Shown piece after piece: positions 30,059-41,040 of a DNA stretch of 64,000 bases. The DNA is taken from NCBI GenBank assembly GCA_977006965.1, contig OZ345367.1, forward strand, positions 2,604,001-2,668,000. Reading direction: 5' to 3'. Source of the stretch: Phymatolithon calcareum (Eukaryota > Rhodophyta > Florideophyceae > Hapalidiales). The notes below the pieces were generated by a model. That model was given only the letters and a program-made list of their open reading frames with translations. It was not told the DNA's origin and did not search any database. The translations under genes were made by a program, and so were the position numbers. Numbering within the stretch: position 1 is the stretch's first letter; each line of letters opens with the position of its first letter.

Positions 30059-30957
30059 CTATAGCGGTGGATGAGTTGACGTTGAAATCGGCGTTGGAGG
30101 TTTGGGGGTGAGGTTAGCAAGTTGGTGATGGACGTGGTCGGGTTGGAGGTATTGGGGCATGGATTTGGGTGACGCCCAGCGGCCGCGCTGTTGGATTTCG
30201 TCGGGGGTTAGACGGCCGTGCATGTGGTCGGTGGTGGCACGGCCATAACGAAGGCTGTGCAGTTTAGTACTGTCGATGTCGATGTTGAACGAGAGAAGGA
30301 TAGGGATAATCCGCTTTCGAAGGGTCGACATTACAAACTTGAAGAGTTTGTTGTTCGGTTCCGACCCGTTGGCAGATTGGATATTGACCTGCCGCTGGAT
30401 GAGCACGGCGATGAGTTTGCCGCGGATGAAGACAGACTCGTTACGGCCCCTTTTTGTTCGAGGAAGTGTAAGGATGCCGTGGTAGTTTTGGTTGGGACCC
30501 TGGGGTGGATCAAGGTATAGGAAGTCTCGACACCGTGCGTTAGCGGCATCTGCAGATCGGAGATAGCAATCGAAGATGAGCAAAATTGCTGTGGCCATGA
30601 CGGGGTGGGAGATGACGTTTCTGGGTTGGATAGGAACGACTTTGGCCCAGCCCTCGAGCGAGGCTCGAAGATCTTTCATTTTCCCTCGCAAGGTGGGAAA
30701 TTGAACTCCACAGCCAGCATGGCGTTAACTACCAGCTGTCTGCCCTGCTTCTTGCGGCTATTGTAGGTGTGCACCGCAAAGTCGAGTAGGTGGCCCTCGA
30801 CTTTTCGCAGCTCTGAGAAGTCGTCAGCGCCTTCTTCCTTTAGGAACTGGATGAAGGCGTTTAGACCACGATTGTATTGCTCTTTCGTGCTCTCATCAAC
30901 CCGAAGGCTGATTAGATCAAAACGTCTTGGACGGCCCATCTGCGGGATTGCTCGCAC
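30059..30957 (-). pseudogene. Tyrosine recombinase of the DIRS-like element
   Basis: Two overlapping frames. The first (30957-30676) is a core-binding domain: RVDESTKEQYNRGLNAFIQFLKEEG. The second (30691-30059) is the catalytic domain: LLIFDCYLRSADAANARCRDFL with the first Arg, HSLRYGRATTDHMH with the H-x-x-R pair, RGRWASPKSMPQYLQ with the Trp/Tyr. Tyr is the nucleophile that would join the circular cDNA to the target. One frameshift near 30685 separates the domains. Confidence 0.85.
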
Positions 30958-32835
30958 AAGGTATGTACAAGCACTTAATGTGCAAATCTCCGGCGATGGT
31001 GAGAGCCGCTACCGGTCTGCAGATGTGGTATAGTCCAAGACTTGACCGTCCTTTTTCAAGCGCCCCAATGAGCGCTTGGTTGTCCACCCCGATTATCAGA
31101 TTGCGTCCAAAATTACTTTTGAAACCCAGAATTAAGGCCTTTCTCCCTCGAGTATGTTTATATGTTCCCTTTTTCGCCACTTGTGACGTTTGTCCACTTT
31201 CCGCGCTTTTTGGCTTTGCCATTCACGCACTGGAAGGCCTTGGAGAAGGCGAAGGTACTCCTCGGCGCTTGCATCTGTGTAGACGACCCCAGCTCCTTGG
31301 TTGCTGGCATCGAGACAGATAAATCTTTGGCAGAACGGTCTTCTGATATTGCCATAGGTTAAGGGTGAAAGTCTCGCCAAAGTCCACAGCTCACATCTGG
31401 ACCCAAAAGTTGGGGAGCTACGGTACCGCGGGGCGTGCAACATCTCATAGCACTCTTTGCTGATCGAAAGCATTGGCCAGCGTAAAAGGAGAAACCAGAC
31501 CCATTTTCCAAGAATTGATGAAAGGCTTTCCTTTGGCCAAAGCCTCGCTCTAACCATTTGGTGCGTTTCGGCAAGAAGTGAGGACATTTTCGCCCTTTTT
31601 GGGAGCATTAATCCATTTGATTGTACATCTATGCCTAAGATGTCAGTTGCGTGCCTAGGAAGGAGCTCCACTTTCTCGTCCACAGCGGGGAACCCATTCT
31701 TGGCACATTGGTCACGTGCGCCCGTTATCCCGGCATGTACCTCGGTAAGGGTTCTTCCAAGGATGAAGAAATCGTCGATGTATATTCCGTGCCGTGTTCT
31801 GTCGATCAAGAGGCTGTTAGCCGGTAGGATAGCATTGCGTGGATCAATATAAAACACGTCCTTTAACACGTTCTCGTGGATGGATTGTCCAAAAAATACC
31901 GAGTGCGACCACCCCATTGGGAGCACACATACCATCGGCCAGCACCGCTGCCCTTCACAAGAAAGAGCTGGTAGGCCAAAGTACGTCCATATCCAAGTAG
32001 GCGTTCGAATGCGGTGATAAAAGTTGCCCGTGTCCGTCTTGCCGCAATGTAACGTGTCTTCGTCCGAAAGACAAAGAGCAACGAAATCTCCGGGGTTTGG
32101 GAGATTGACTTCGGGTGAGGCGCCGAAATAAAGATTGGCTTTTCGAGCATCTATATAAGTCGCTGCTTCTCCTTTTCCGGAACTGAAAACATTCCGTTAA
32201 TAACTTTTGGCTTCTTTTTCGACAGAACGACGATGCCTAGTTCCCGTAGTGTTTGGACGACTCGGATATACTCATCTGGCTTCACCCCCATGAAGCCACG
32301 TGTTGCCGTCAAGTCCTTTTTGATTGGATGTAGATCATTCAGAATCCCTCTTGGGCGGGCATACTGCTCGGCCAAGTGTTGTGGAAGCACGTCGATCATT
32401 TCCACAGTGCCGGCTACCCCCCCCCCCACTAGGTAGCGACAATTTCGATGCCTCTATTTGGACCCCATTTTGACATTGCTCTTCTAAATAGACAAAGCTC
32501 TCCTTCTGGACTCTCTGCCTCACCCCTTGGTTCACTCGTAACAAAAGTTTCCGGCGGAACGCTAGGGCACATGAATCATTCACTAAACAGCATATCTCCC
32601 TTTGACTGGCATTGGGTTTCTCATCCGTAGCTAGAATGGGGTCGTTAATACTGATTATCTGACCCCTCGCCAGAGCATTTAGGCTTCCCAAGGCCTCTCT
32701 GGTAACTGACGATATAGAGTTACCTTTCCTGACTCGGGCCCTCTGTCGAGACCCGGACGCCCCATTGCCACTACTGTGGTGAGAAATAGGCATAGGAAAT
32801 AGTTCCTGCCTGTCAAAGGTTTCAAATCTTTTCAT
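30917..32835 (-). pseudogene. Reverse transcriptase and RNase H of the DIRS-like element
   Basis: From 32835 a leader region runs to an 11-base G tract (32427-32417). One base fewer there would join it to the RT frame, which continues LDDLHPIKKDLT-like sequence (GILNDLHPIKKDLTATRGFMG), GMFSVPEKEKQRLI, a 2-base TA duplication near 32160, IDARKANLYFG, VLPMGWSHSVFFGQ and the active site GIYIDDFFILGRT. RNase H follows: ICLDASNQGAGVVYTDA, HINILEGE, a shift near 31142, then IIGVDNQALIGALEKGRSS and CASNPADGPSK. The last block is the typical end of DIRS/Ngaro RNase H. Confidence 0.85.
32417..32427. repeat. C11 homopolymer at a frame break
   Basis: Eleven C on the plus strand (eleven G in the coding direction) exactly where the RT reading frame shifts. 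Another C11 tract lies at 34793-34803. Confidence 0.9.
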
Positions 32836-32846
32836 AGTTTTCTTTA

Positions 32847-34157
32847 CTAGTTCTGGCGACCCCCGCCTGGACCTTCCTTCTTAGTGGCTTGGTCCTTCCC
32901 GGGGGGTTTCATTAACTCACGCTCCAGCTGCGCCGCTCTTTGAGCGGCACGGACTTCGCGTTGAGTGACCGCACCCTCCTCACTACGTTCATCGAACATG
33001 TGAGATGCTACTTCCCATTTCCCGGTGCCGTCCGCCAGCTCAACTTTGGCCAGACGCCGAAGCAAAAGCTCAACAGCATCGCATTTTCGAGCCGTTCTCA
33101 GTCCTATATCAGCGATCAATAAGTCCACAGCCGAAGCTATAGTCTCACTCTCATACCGATTTCGGTCCGATTTGAAGTTATAGGTGCGCACGTAATCAGT
33201 CACCGTTTGTGTGCGGCTGAAGATAATTTCCAGCAGCTCATCAGCCACCATCTTTCGAAGAGGTAGACTAAAGTAATAAGGTGCCTCTTCCTTGCGCCTC
33301 CAAAACTTGTTGCGTTTTCGCTTCTCCCGCTTTTGCCTTCGTCCCCTGCGGGTGCGCCCTCATCTATAATCCGAACCAGAGTCCACCGAATCGTTCGAGG
33401 TTGAGGAATCCTCAGATGAGCTACTCTAACGACGTCTCCTTCTATCACGTCTCCCCTTTTCCTTCTGGCGGTCCCCTCTCCGACTTTTTATGCTTTCACT
33501 GTCGCTCGCCGAGTCTTCGTCGTCCGAGTCTGGATCACCATTCTGGCGGGCTTTCACCCGGTCCACGAAGGTTTTCCGACCCTTCGGATCACGACCTTTC
33601 TGAAACAACTCAGTAAGCATTTTAACTTGCTTGGCCAGCTCGGCTAGGCTAGGGGAAGTCTCACCTTCATCTTCTCCCACTTTTTTACTCTTATCAGACT
33701 CCTCCTAGACTATGCCAGCCTTCGTTTTCTTTTCCGGTCCTCGCCACGGTCCCGCACTAGACGGTCCTGCCCTAGACGAAGCCCTTGTGAGCCTCTTTTT
33801 GGGAGGCGAGTCCGCGCAAGGCGTACTCACCCCACTGAACCCACGAGCACGGTCCCTCGACGGTTCCTCCACGGATTGCTCCGCAGCACCCCCATCTTCC
33901 CCGTCACACTCGAGAGTGATAGTTGGGAGGTTGCCTTACACAATGTTCAACATGACGTTCCAGACATCATTAGCGTCATACAATACAGGATGAGCAGTGG
34001 TGTTCTCCAGCTTCTTGTTCAGGAAATCGATCATGTCGCCGTGGAACTCCCTACCAAGCTTCTTGTACGTCGAAATATTGCGTCGAACAACCTCCCGGAA
34101 TTTCGTGAGAAACTCCGCGGCATTCAAACCGACGAAGAGCTCCATAAATTCGCGCAT
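32847..34157 (-). pseudogene. Gag of the DIRS-like element
   Basis: About 437 codons in a single frame with stops near 33936 (TAA), 33706 (TAG), 33426 (TAG) and 33362 (TGA). Order: a helical segment (MELFVGLNAAEFLTKFREVVRRNIS), an acidic linker, SLAELAKQVKMLTELFQ, a Ser/Asp-rich then Arg-rich stretch (DSDDEDSASDSESIKSRRGD), and a capsid-like helical part (ELLEIIFSRTQTVTDYVRTYNF) ending in a Gly/Lys tail. No zinc knuckle seen. Similar SR/DE-rich Gags occur in DIRS-type elements. Confidence 0.65.
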
Positions 34158-36561
34158 CTTCGCCCTAAGGGTCGTTTTGTTAGCAGGTGATACTTTAAAG
34201 GCACAGGCACACCCAAACCATTGTTCCTCGATTCTTATTCCCTATGAGACACGGGCAGATGTTTTGAACTAACACAGGTGACATCCACAAGCTAAATTGC
34301 CAACACCGTCAGGAAGTAGCGGATCTATTATTGTCCATATGCCCACCGCCCCTCGTAAATGCCGGCGTCCTTCAGTCAAACCCTTTGACTGTAGTCCGGA
34401 CGGTCACTCCTTGCCCTGTGCGACTCGAGCCAAACGGCTGTCCCCAGTTCAGAACCAGGTCCACCTCGCACATCACTAGATTCCCACCTCGAGAGGATAT
34501 GCTCTGACGCCTGAAGCGTCAGCCCAGCGGCATACCGTCCGTCATCAGGGTGGTCTGGCGATACGTTGTGCAGCTCTCCGACATCTCACGATGTACAGGG
34601 GTCGCGGCGAGAACGCGGTACACGCGACACCAGGGCAGTAAGCCTTCTATACCGTCCCCCAGTCAGAGCTTCGCAAGGACTCCTCATGCCCCTCCAGAAT
34701 TAATACCCTCAAGGTAAATCAGAACACATCCAAGGATGCTTTTGCCCTGTTCTGATCAAGTACACACGAAGTGTGATTCACGAACGAAAACTCCCCCCCC
34801 CCCAACTACTTGGCGGCATAATCAAGATTTTCTCCAACACACATAAGTCCGTAAATGCCGTTCTACTATGCAAGCTCGCAGAACTCTCAATTTATGCAAC
34901 AGATTGCAGTTGAATAAATAAATATAAATACATATTCGAATACATTTAAATATGAATTATTTTTTACAAGGTATGCTCAGAACAGCAGTATAGAGAGCTT
35001 GGTTCTATCGGAACAGGTTCAGTGCAGCATCACGGACGAAAAGTGCTTGCAGGAATGGGGCCTCAGCCTTGTCGGCCTGTGTGTGAGGTCAACCTCCGCG
35101 GAACTGCAATCAAGACGAAGATATGCATTTAAAAAAGACCAAAGAATTCATGCTGATAAGAATCATTTCGAGAAGGAAAATGGGCACTACTCACGTGTTC
35201 AAATTTAGCTCCTCATTCGTTTCGAGGCCGAGCCGGATGATGACGCGATGCGAGCGAGTTGCGATGGAAGACTCGAAAGAATCAGTAATTGATAGGGACT
35301 CACTTTCCACGGGTTTGACACGAACGTGACAAATGGCGAACATCCTGTTAGTGCATGCTTCCCAGAACGTATCGTGTATGACGATTCTGTTTCGACAGCA
35401 TGCGCCGGAGTACTCCTTTCTCTTTCGGAGAATATAAAATTGGGGCGGCACATATTGTCAATGTCAAGCTCGGGAATGGGTGCCTTGCAAGCAGCTAGCA
35501 GAGAACTTTATAAGCCATGGCATGTAAAGTCTTCTGCTCGCTGTTGCGGTTTCGGAGACTGGATGAACCGCTAGATTTGCAAATTGGTTCCTGAATCCAT
35601 TTTGCAAGGTACAGCGCATAACTGTCAACACTTACTTAGGAGTGGCCACAGCAGTACTGCATATGACCGTGTCGCGCCGTGGGGGCTCACAGAGATGGGC
35701 TTGCGGCCAGAGATGAGTCTAGACTCGGGCCCAGCAGCTGCAGATAACACGCGTGTGAAAAGATGCCCTAAATCATGTCCGCAAAATTGGGCCGCACAGA
35801 TGCGCGGACGCAGTCCTGTGCTTTTGCATCACACGGCCGTGCTGGGGACTGTAGGCAGGGGCCTACTGCGTTTAGGCTTCTTCTACTTTAATATTCGTTA
35901 GCCTTGCCTTCCTGAAATGGAAACTAGTTCGTGCTGTGGACTCCGTAACAGGCCATGTTCAAAAATTTCGAAGTACAATGCGGCAGAACAGAGTGGCAAG
36001 ACATCCAGCTTTTGAGGGCACACAAAACAATTTGGAAAACAGCATATCATAAGTATTTTAATTTGGCGGAATGAACATTGTCAAAAATAACTTTCGCGTG
36101 GCAGTGCGAGATTCCACTTGCAATTTCGGCTTGCTTATTACTTGCTTTCGGTTTGTTTCCGGTTTGGATTCGGATTGACTTTAGATGGTTTCTGTCTGTT
36201 TCCGGTTTTCTTTCGGCTTGCAAGTAATAAAATGCGACTCTCTGTTCGTGTACTCGTTCCCAATAAGCTTCTATAATGAAATCGTTTTTTTTACTTATTT
36301 CTATCTTGTGACTGACCGTTGCTCTTTTCAAGTGGATACTGCGCATATAAACGATTTTTCAGAATTAAACGTAGTACATATTCGAAGAGTGCACTTAAAG
36401 AGCTTTCGGTCCATGCACTTTCCATATTTTTCCGCATAGCAAAAGACATGTCTCTTTGTAAAATCTACCAAGGATACGACAGGCCATAGTTTCCGCCTCT
36501 CGGGGAGTCGTCTACAGACGGGTCTAGAAGTTAAATACCTAAGGTGGCAGTCGGTGCAGGT
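34158..36561. other. Spacer, 5' flank of the DIRS-like element and beyond
   Basis: No supported gene. Contains the C11 tract at 34793-34803, an AT-rich patch at 34910-34970, and at 36130-36230 a TTTCCGGTTT/TTTCGG-rich stretch bracketed by an 11-bp inverted repeat (TTATTACTTGC/GCAAGTAATAA). Short frames over 35000-35900 show no recognisable protein. Confidence 0.4.
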
Positions 36562-36589
36562 GATGACTATCAGTGAACAGTTAGTCATC
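36562..36589 (-). other. Hairpin downstream of the histone-fold/RING gene
   Basis: Perfect 8-bp arms GATGACTA/TAGTCATC with a 12-base loop, 54-81 bases after the stop codon of the minus-strand gene. It contains ATGA but is fully paired, unlike a canonical SECIS core (ATGA opposite GA). Confidence 0.6.
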
Positions 36590-36642
36590 GTTAATTTGTT
36601 ACAGGAAAAGACACAATCCTGGGCAAAGAGAAAGTTTCCAAC

Positions 36643-37296
36643 TCATTTATTTTTGTCTCCGATGGATGGGGAAAGTTTTAGCAGATCCTGTAAAAACTGC
36701 TGGTGTTGAGTTTCATTTTCTTGTTCTTTTCGATTCCTTCTCTCTTTCCTTCTTCTGTTCTTCTCTCTCCTTTTTGCTATTTGTTTTTGATGAAATGGAG
36801 AACAAGCTGTGACATGCTCCTCCTCGTCCGTCTTGTATGTAGATTTGAACGAAGGATAAAATCTTATTTTGGGAATAACGGGAGATTTGCATAAGCAGCA
36901 CTGATGTATTTTATCGTCGGCAACGGCACGAGCAGAAATCTGATCAAAGCAAACTGTATGGAACATGTGGCCGCAAATGAGTTTTACGACATTTCCTTGC
37001 AGAATATCTAGTCACACTGCACATTCTTTTGGAAACGGTATCCAGACTTCGCCACTCGAGGCCGTCGAGACGCGTGCAATGTCGAGGGATGAACGACTAG
37101 TTTCAGGACGGAGTACAGTTAGAGTAGACTTCTGAACGATATTTAGAAGCGATAACTCAATTTTGTCCTTCTGCTTCCGAATCCGACCATAGCGGATACC
37201 TAAAATGCGCTTGATTCCACCACACCGAGCCAGGCGGCGAACAAGTTGTGTGGAGATTCTTTCACGGTGCCAGCGATCATGCTGGGGAGGTGCCAT
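36643..37296 (-). pseudogene. Histone-H4-like segment fused to RING-H2 finger, interrupted by one in-frame TGA
   Basis: A single minus-strand frame of 218 codons with one TGA (37014-37012, codon 95). Residues 13-80 resemble the histone H4 fold: ISTQLVRRLARCGGIKRILG against [20 protein letters not shown], then Y36 and a helix rich in L/I. Residues 92-137 are a RING-H2 finger: C92, codon 95, C108-x-H110, H113, C116, C133, C136, in a context ECAV-TGA-LDIL...CGHMFH that expects Cys at codon 95. The C-terminal 80 residues are basic and predicted coiled (RREKNRRRKERR). RING fingers recruit E2 enzymes; a histone fold could pair with a partner. Frame is otherwise clean, with a TATA box upstream. The stop may be a recent nonsense change (Cys TGT/TGC to TGA), a selenocysteine codon (less likely), or an assembly error. 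No family member of this architecture is known to me. Confidence 0.72.
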
Positions 37297-37347
37297 GGCT
37301 CAACAGTGTTGCTTTGCTAGCGAACGGCGGATCTTTCTCCACATCAT

Positions 37348-37355
37348 TTTATATA
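37348..37355 (-). promoter_or_regulatory. TATA box of the histone-fold/RING gene
   Basis: TATATAAA on the minus strand, about 52 bases upstream of the ATG at 37296. Confidence 0.5.
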
Positions 37356-37458
37356 CTGTGATCCTTTTTGGTTTTTCAGAACATTCCAACGGGCAGAATT
37401 TAAGCGCCACTTTATTTTGAACGCAATTGGAATTTATTTTAATTTAGGTACTGAATGC

Positions 37459-37885
37459 AGGTTTTTTGCGCCTTCTGAGCAGACAAAGGGCGTCTTTAAT
37501 ATGACCTTTAAATGAATTTAGGTAGTGCATGTATGTTTTGTGTGCCTTCTGATGAGACTTAGGGCGGTGCTAATGTGAACATAGATTGAATTTACAAACT
37601 AAATTCATGTTTTCTGTGTCTCCTGAATGATCCTGAAGTGGCATTGATACTACCTACTAATGAATTGACTTGTTGGCTGTGTGTGTTTGATGCCTCTTGA
37701 GAAAACTTGACGCTGCACGTGTACGCCCCGTCAAATGAATGTCACTACTAAAGGTTTGTTTTGTTTGCCTCCTTAACGAATTTTAGGCGGCATTGATGTG
37801 GCAAATTTCTACGACTTTTTTGTCGCCTCGATGGACTTTAGGCGGTTCTGATGTGACCAAGAACTGAATTTATAAATGAAGAGAT
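37459..37885. repeat. Degenerate minisatellite, about six units of 60-80 bp
   Basis: Each unit starts with a T-rich block (GTTTT.TG.GCCT or similar), then CTTCTGA..AGAC, a GGGCGG/AGGCGG-like core (TTAGGCGGCATTGATGTG in the clearest), and an ATGAATTTA-like end. Units can be followed at about 37459, 37532, 37609, 37686, 37759 and 37815. Strongly diverged, no open frame. Confidence 0.65.
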
Positions 37886-38529
37886 TTTTAGACCGAATGG
37901 AGGAATTTATAGCGGCAGACGAAACAAAATACGCTAGTGAGAGTGGATTACTTAAGAGAGCCGTCGGATTGCGCTCTTCTGACATCTGCAATGTACTCTC
38001 TCCGGGGCTTTGACCCCAGAGAAGAAAATGTGCAATGCTGCTCAGCGCTGCCGGAATGCAAGAACATTTGCTTCTACAAAACCGTGAAAGATTTGATATA
38101 TCATCTAACCCGGATTTGACTCGAACTATGTCCGCAATGTATCAAACAGAAAAGAACGACAGTAAATCCTTGTCTCCGAAGCCAAAGTAGCGAAGCTTAG
38201 AAGTATACAATTTTATCCCCAGAAGACAATAAGCTACAGGTGCACTGAAACCACCCTCAATAAGCTTGCCGCACGATGTTGCTCACTGGTAGCTGCTTTT
38301 CAAGATGGTTCGGTTGAATACGACGCTATATTCAATGCCTGTTCCACGGGAACCAAGGAGATCGTGGAGCATTTACTCCTACGCTGTTTGGACGTGCTGT
38401 ATCTAGACGCCAGACTATTGATAGAGTTGGTACTAAAACCGTAGAAGAAATATGCAATGAGATACCGCTCGAAGGACTCCAATTATGTGAGCAATGAGGG
38501 GGTGCTTGAAAACCCCAGGAACTAACTTC
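37886..38529. other. Spacer with a coding-like scrap
   Basis: Between 38240 and 38440 the plus strand reads TTLNKLAARCCSLVAAFQDG and CSTGTKEIVEHLLLRCLDVLYLDARL, LRR/ankyrin-like in flavour but isolated; then stops. Possibly the diverged 5' part of the next copy. Confidence 0.3.
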
Positions 38530-39607
38530 GCGTTTTCTTTGTTGGGCCTCCTGCCCACGTGAGTACTCGGCATATTGCGCGTACTCTTGCTTCGAAATAC
38601 AACGCCGTGAAATTACTGGACTTGAATGGCGGTTGTTACCATGCCCTTTTCGACAATATTCTCGAAACGTGCAGCGGCAAGTTGGAATTTCTTTTTGTGG
38701 AAGGGAATTGTCAAGGGAATTTTACTGCCATGGTTCGACAATGTTCTGTACTTTGTGCACGAAAACTATAGAAGGCGGAGGACAATTTGGACCTCTCTTC
38801 TTTGTGACCCACGGTTGGAAAATCGCTGCGATGGTTGGAACTGTTCGACTTCTTTTTATTCGGAGATGAAGATACCAGGTGCATACAAACGCATTGCTGA
38901 GCTCTTCGACACGTTGAGATTTCTGCAATAGACACTTCTGAAGCACGTGCAGATACGTTTATTTCATATGGCCGACAGCTTGAACGCGTGTTTCTTAAAA
39001 ATGCGAGCCCGGAAATATGCAGGCGAGTCGTGAACGCATGCCCGAACTTAAGTTGCTTTTCGTCAGTTTCGGGTAATACTCTTGGGCCGTCGTTGAAAGC
39101 TCTTGGGCCTGCAATGTACATTATGAATATAGTGACGATGTGTATTGATGGACTGAATGATGCAATGAAGCACTGTGCTAACTTAGAAAGCTTTGGATAT
39201 GCCATCTATCCAAGGCTTCATATCAAATCGTGCCCGGGCATATTCTCAAGTCCAAAGCCACAACTTGAGGTTCTAGATTTTGGAAACTTATTAAGTGAAG
39301 ACTGCGAGAAAATCCTGTACCGCATAGGCAGGAACACTGGAGGGTTTCTTGTATTCGCTTTGTCACATTGAGTTTCCGCAACAGAAGTCGTTTTGCGGTA
39401 TCGTGCATTTGAATGCCCGTCCGGAGACAGTGTCGTTTCAGTTGTCGTCGATAGTCTGTAATCGTTTTCGTCATGCCCCAACCTGCGTTATTTTGTTCTC
39501 CAAGGAAATAGAGCTATTAACAACTCTCAGGACGTGATTAATGCGTGCCGTCCCTTCCGAGTCAAGCGCGCTTCTGTCCAGGTTTTCGGTGAAGACTTGT
39601 TTCTATA
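38530..39607 (+). pseudogene. F-box/LRR-like family, copy 1 (decayed)
   Basis: Related to 40665-41040 over about 400 bp (HIARTLASKYNAVKLLDL against HIERTLASKCNAVKLLDL). It has stops near 38769 and 38800, but continues well past the point where copy 2 is cut: ALRHVEISAIDTSEA, GRQLERVFLKNASPEICRRVVNACPNLSCFS, HCANLESFGYAIYPRL, and a final ACPNLRYFVLQGNRAINNSQDVINACRPFRVKRASVQVFGEDLFL ending at 39607. The repeating C.NL..F pattern at intervals of 30 or so residues is LRR-like. The N-terminal F-box-like half is missing. Role would be substrate recognition in an SCF ligase, if the family call is right. Confidence 0.55.
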
Positions 39608-40357
39608 ATCAGTGAATGTGGACTATGAGCGACTGCAACAAAACAGTAGAGTGCCATTGCAGTTCCGTTTTCAAACGAAATATGAGTTAACTTCAGTATA
39701 TCTTCCCTGTTGGTCCTGCCAAAAATGTGAGACAATCCAAGAGCAGAATATTTAACAGTTGAATATTTAAAAGACGACTGATCATCTTTCGTAAAAAGGG
39801 GTCTCGCTTTCGTATTTAGTGTTAGTATTGCCATTAGAACGATGAGCAGTAGTGCAAGTCTCATTCACATGCACTCAAATGTCCTAATAGAGGCAACAGA
39901 GTAGAATAGACCTCTTAAGAATAAGTGCTGTTATTTTGAACCTTGAACAAGCGTAACTGAGCCACACGGATACTATTGTCTTGCCGAGGTAAAGAATGTT
40001 TCACGAAAAGTGCAATCGACACTCGCTTGGCAGGCAGAAACTTTCGTGCTTGGCAACGTGCAAGATAAGGCGAAAGACCGGATGATATCATGAAGTTTCC
40101 AGCCCAGAGGGAAAATCACGATTGCACAGACGAAGGACAGCCTGTCCCGCTTTCCCGCGGAGAGTATCGACGTATCGACCAGTTTCGACGCCGGATAGGC
40201 CCCATGGGTGAATTATTGCCTCCGGAGGTGCATAATATTGGCACGGAATCTACACACCTCCAATGTCCTCTCCCGAAAACTTTCGAAGTCGGGTTCCCCT
40301 CGCATCTGATACATCGGTACGAAGAAGGCCAATTTCGTCCCGTCCGCCCAAGCTACA
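39608..40357. other. Spacer between the two F-box/LRR-like copies
   Basis: No supported gene. A frame at 40090-40398 overlaps the start of copy 2 and is probably its leader read by chance. Confidence 0.4.
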
Positions 40358-41040
40358 ATGTCTCCCAAAATCAGACTCAGTTCACCAAACTACCTTGACC
40401 TACTGCCATGCGAAGCGTTGGAAAATGTGTTACTACGCGTCAGCGAGAGGCCTGGTCTATTGAACTGGAAGCGTTTTGTAGCAACCAGAGATATTTTCGC
40501 GCTGTATCGCTGCGGCGGATTTCTTACCGCTATATGCAAGGAGCTTTTCACGGCAGTCAGCATCTGCGAAAGCTATGTGAACAACGATGAGCTTATCATT
40601 TCGAAGATGAACGACCTTCTCATCCTCTTGGACATGGCAGGCTCTTCCTTTGAGAAGCTTGCGTTTGCTGAGCCATTTGGCCATGTGAGTGCTGGGCATA
40701 TTGAGCGTACTCTTGCTTCGAAATGCAATGCCGTGAAATTACTGGATCTGATTGACGTTAGTAGCCACGTCCTTTTCTGCAAGATTCTCGAAAAGTTCAG
40801 CGGCTTGCAGGAATCTCTTTCTGCAGCAGTGAACTGTCAAGAGCATGTTGCGGCCATGGTGCGACATTGTTCTGGACTTCGTGCTCTAAAACTATGGAAG
40901 GCCGAGGACGATGTCAACCTCTCTTGTTTGTGGCCTTCGTTTGGAAAATAACTGCTCTGGTTGGAACTGTACGACTTCTTTTTGTTCGAAGACGAAGATA
41001 TCAGGTACTTCCAAACGCATTGCCGAGCTCTTCGACACGT
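40358..41040 (+). pseudogene. F-box/LRR-like family, copy 2 (cut off by repeat R)
   Basis: Starts MSPKIRLSSPNYLDLLPCEALENVLLRV at 40358; LP-x-E-x-L-x-x-V-L is an F-box-like opening. Then RDIFALYRCGGFLTAICKELFTAVSIC, typical of a protein whose helices precede LRRs, and AGHIERTLASKCNAVKLLDL, AAMVRHCSGLRALKLWKAEDD (LRR-like). Frame stops at 40951 but the homology to copy 1 goes on to the last shared bases CTCTTCGACACGT at 41040, where an unrelated sequence, repeat R, begins. So copy 2 has lost its 3' half. F-box family call is tentative. Confidence 0.6.

Larger units (their letters stand above)
30059..34157 (-). mobile_element. DIRS/Ngaro-like tyrosine-recombinase retrotransposon, decayed
   Basis: Coding span only, on the minus strand: Gag (34157-32847), RT and RNase H (32835-30917), tyrosine recombinase (30957-30059). 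Presence of a tyrosine recombinase in place of an integrase defines the DIRS order. The RNase H is followed at once by the recombinase, with no methyltransferase seen. Terminal repeats (inverted for DIRS, split direct for Ngaro/PAT) were not found by eye, so the subgroup is open. At least four frameshifts and four Gag stops make it inactive. Confidence 0.85.

Noticed and set aside
36562-36589. SECIS element for the in-frame TGA of the RING gene
   Set aside because: The hairpin contains ATGA but is fully base-paired and lacks the GA partner and apical AA of a SECIS core; kept only as something to test.
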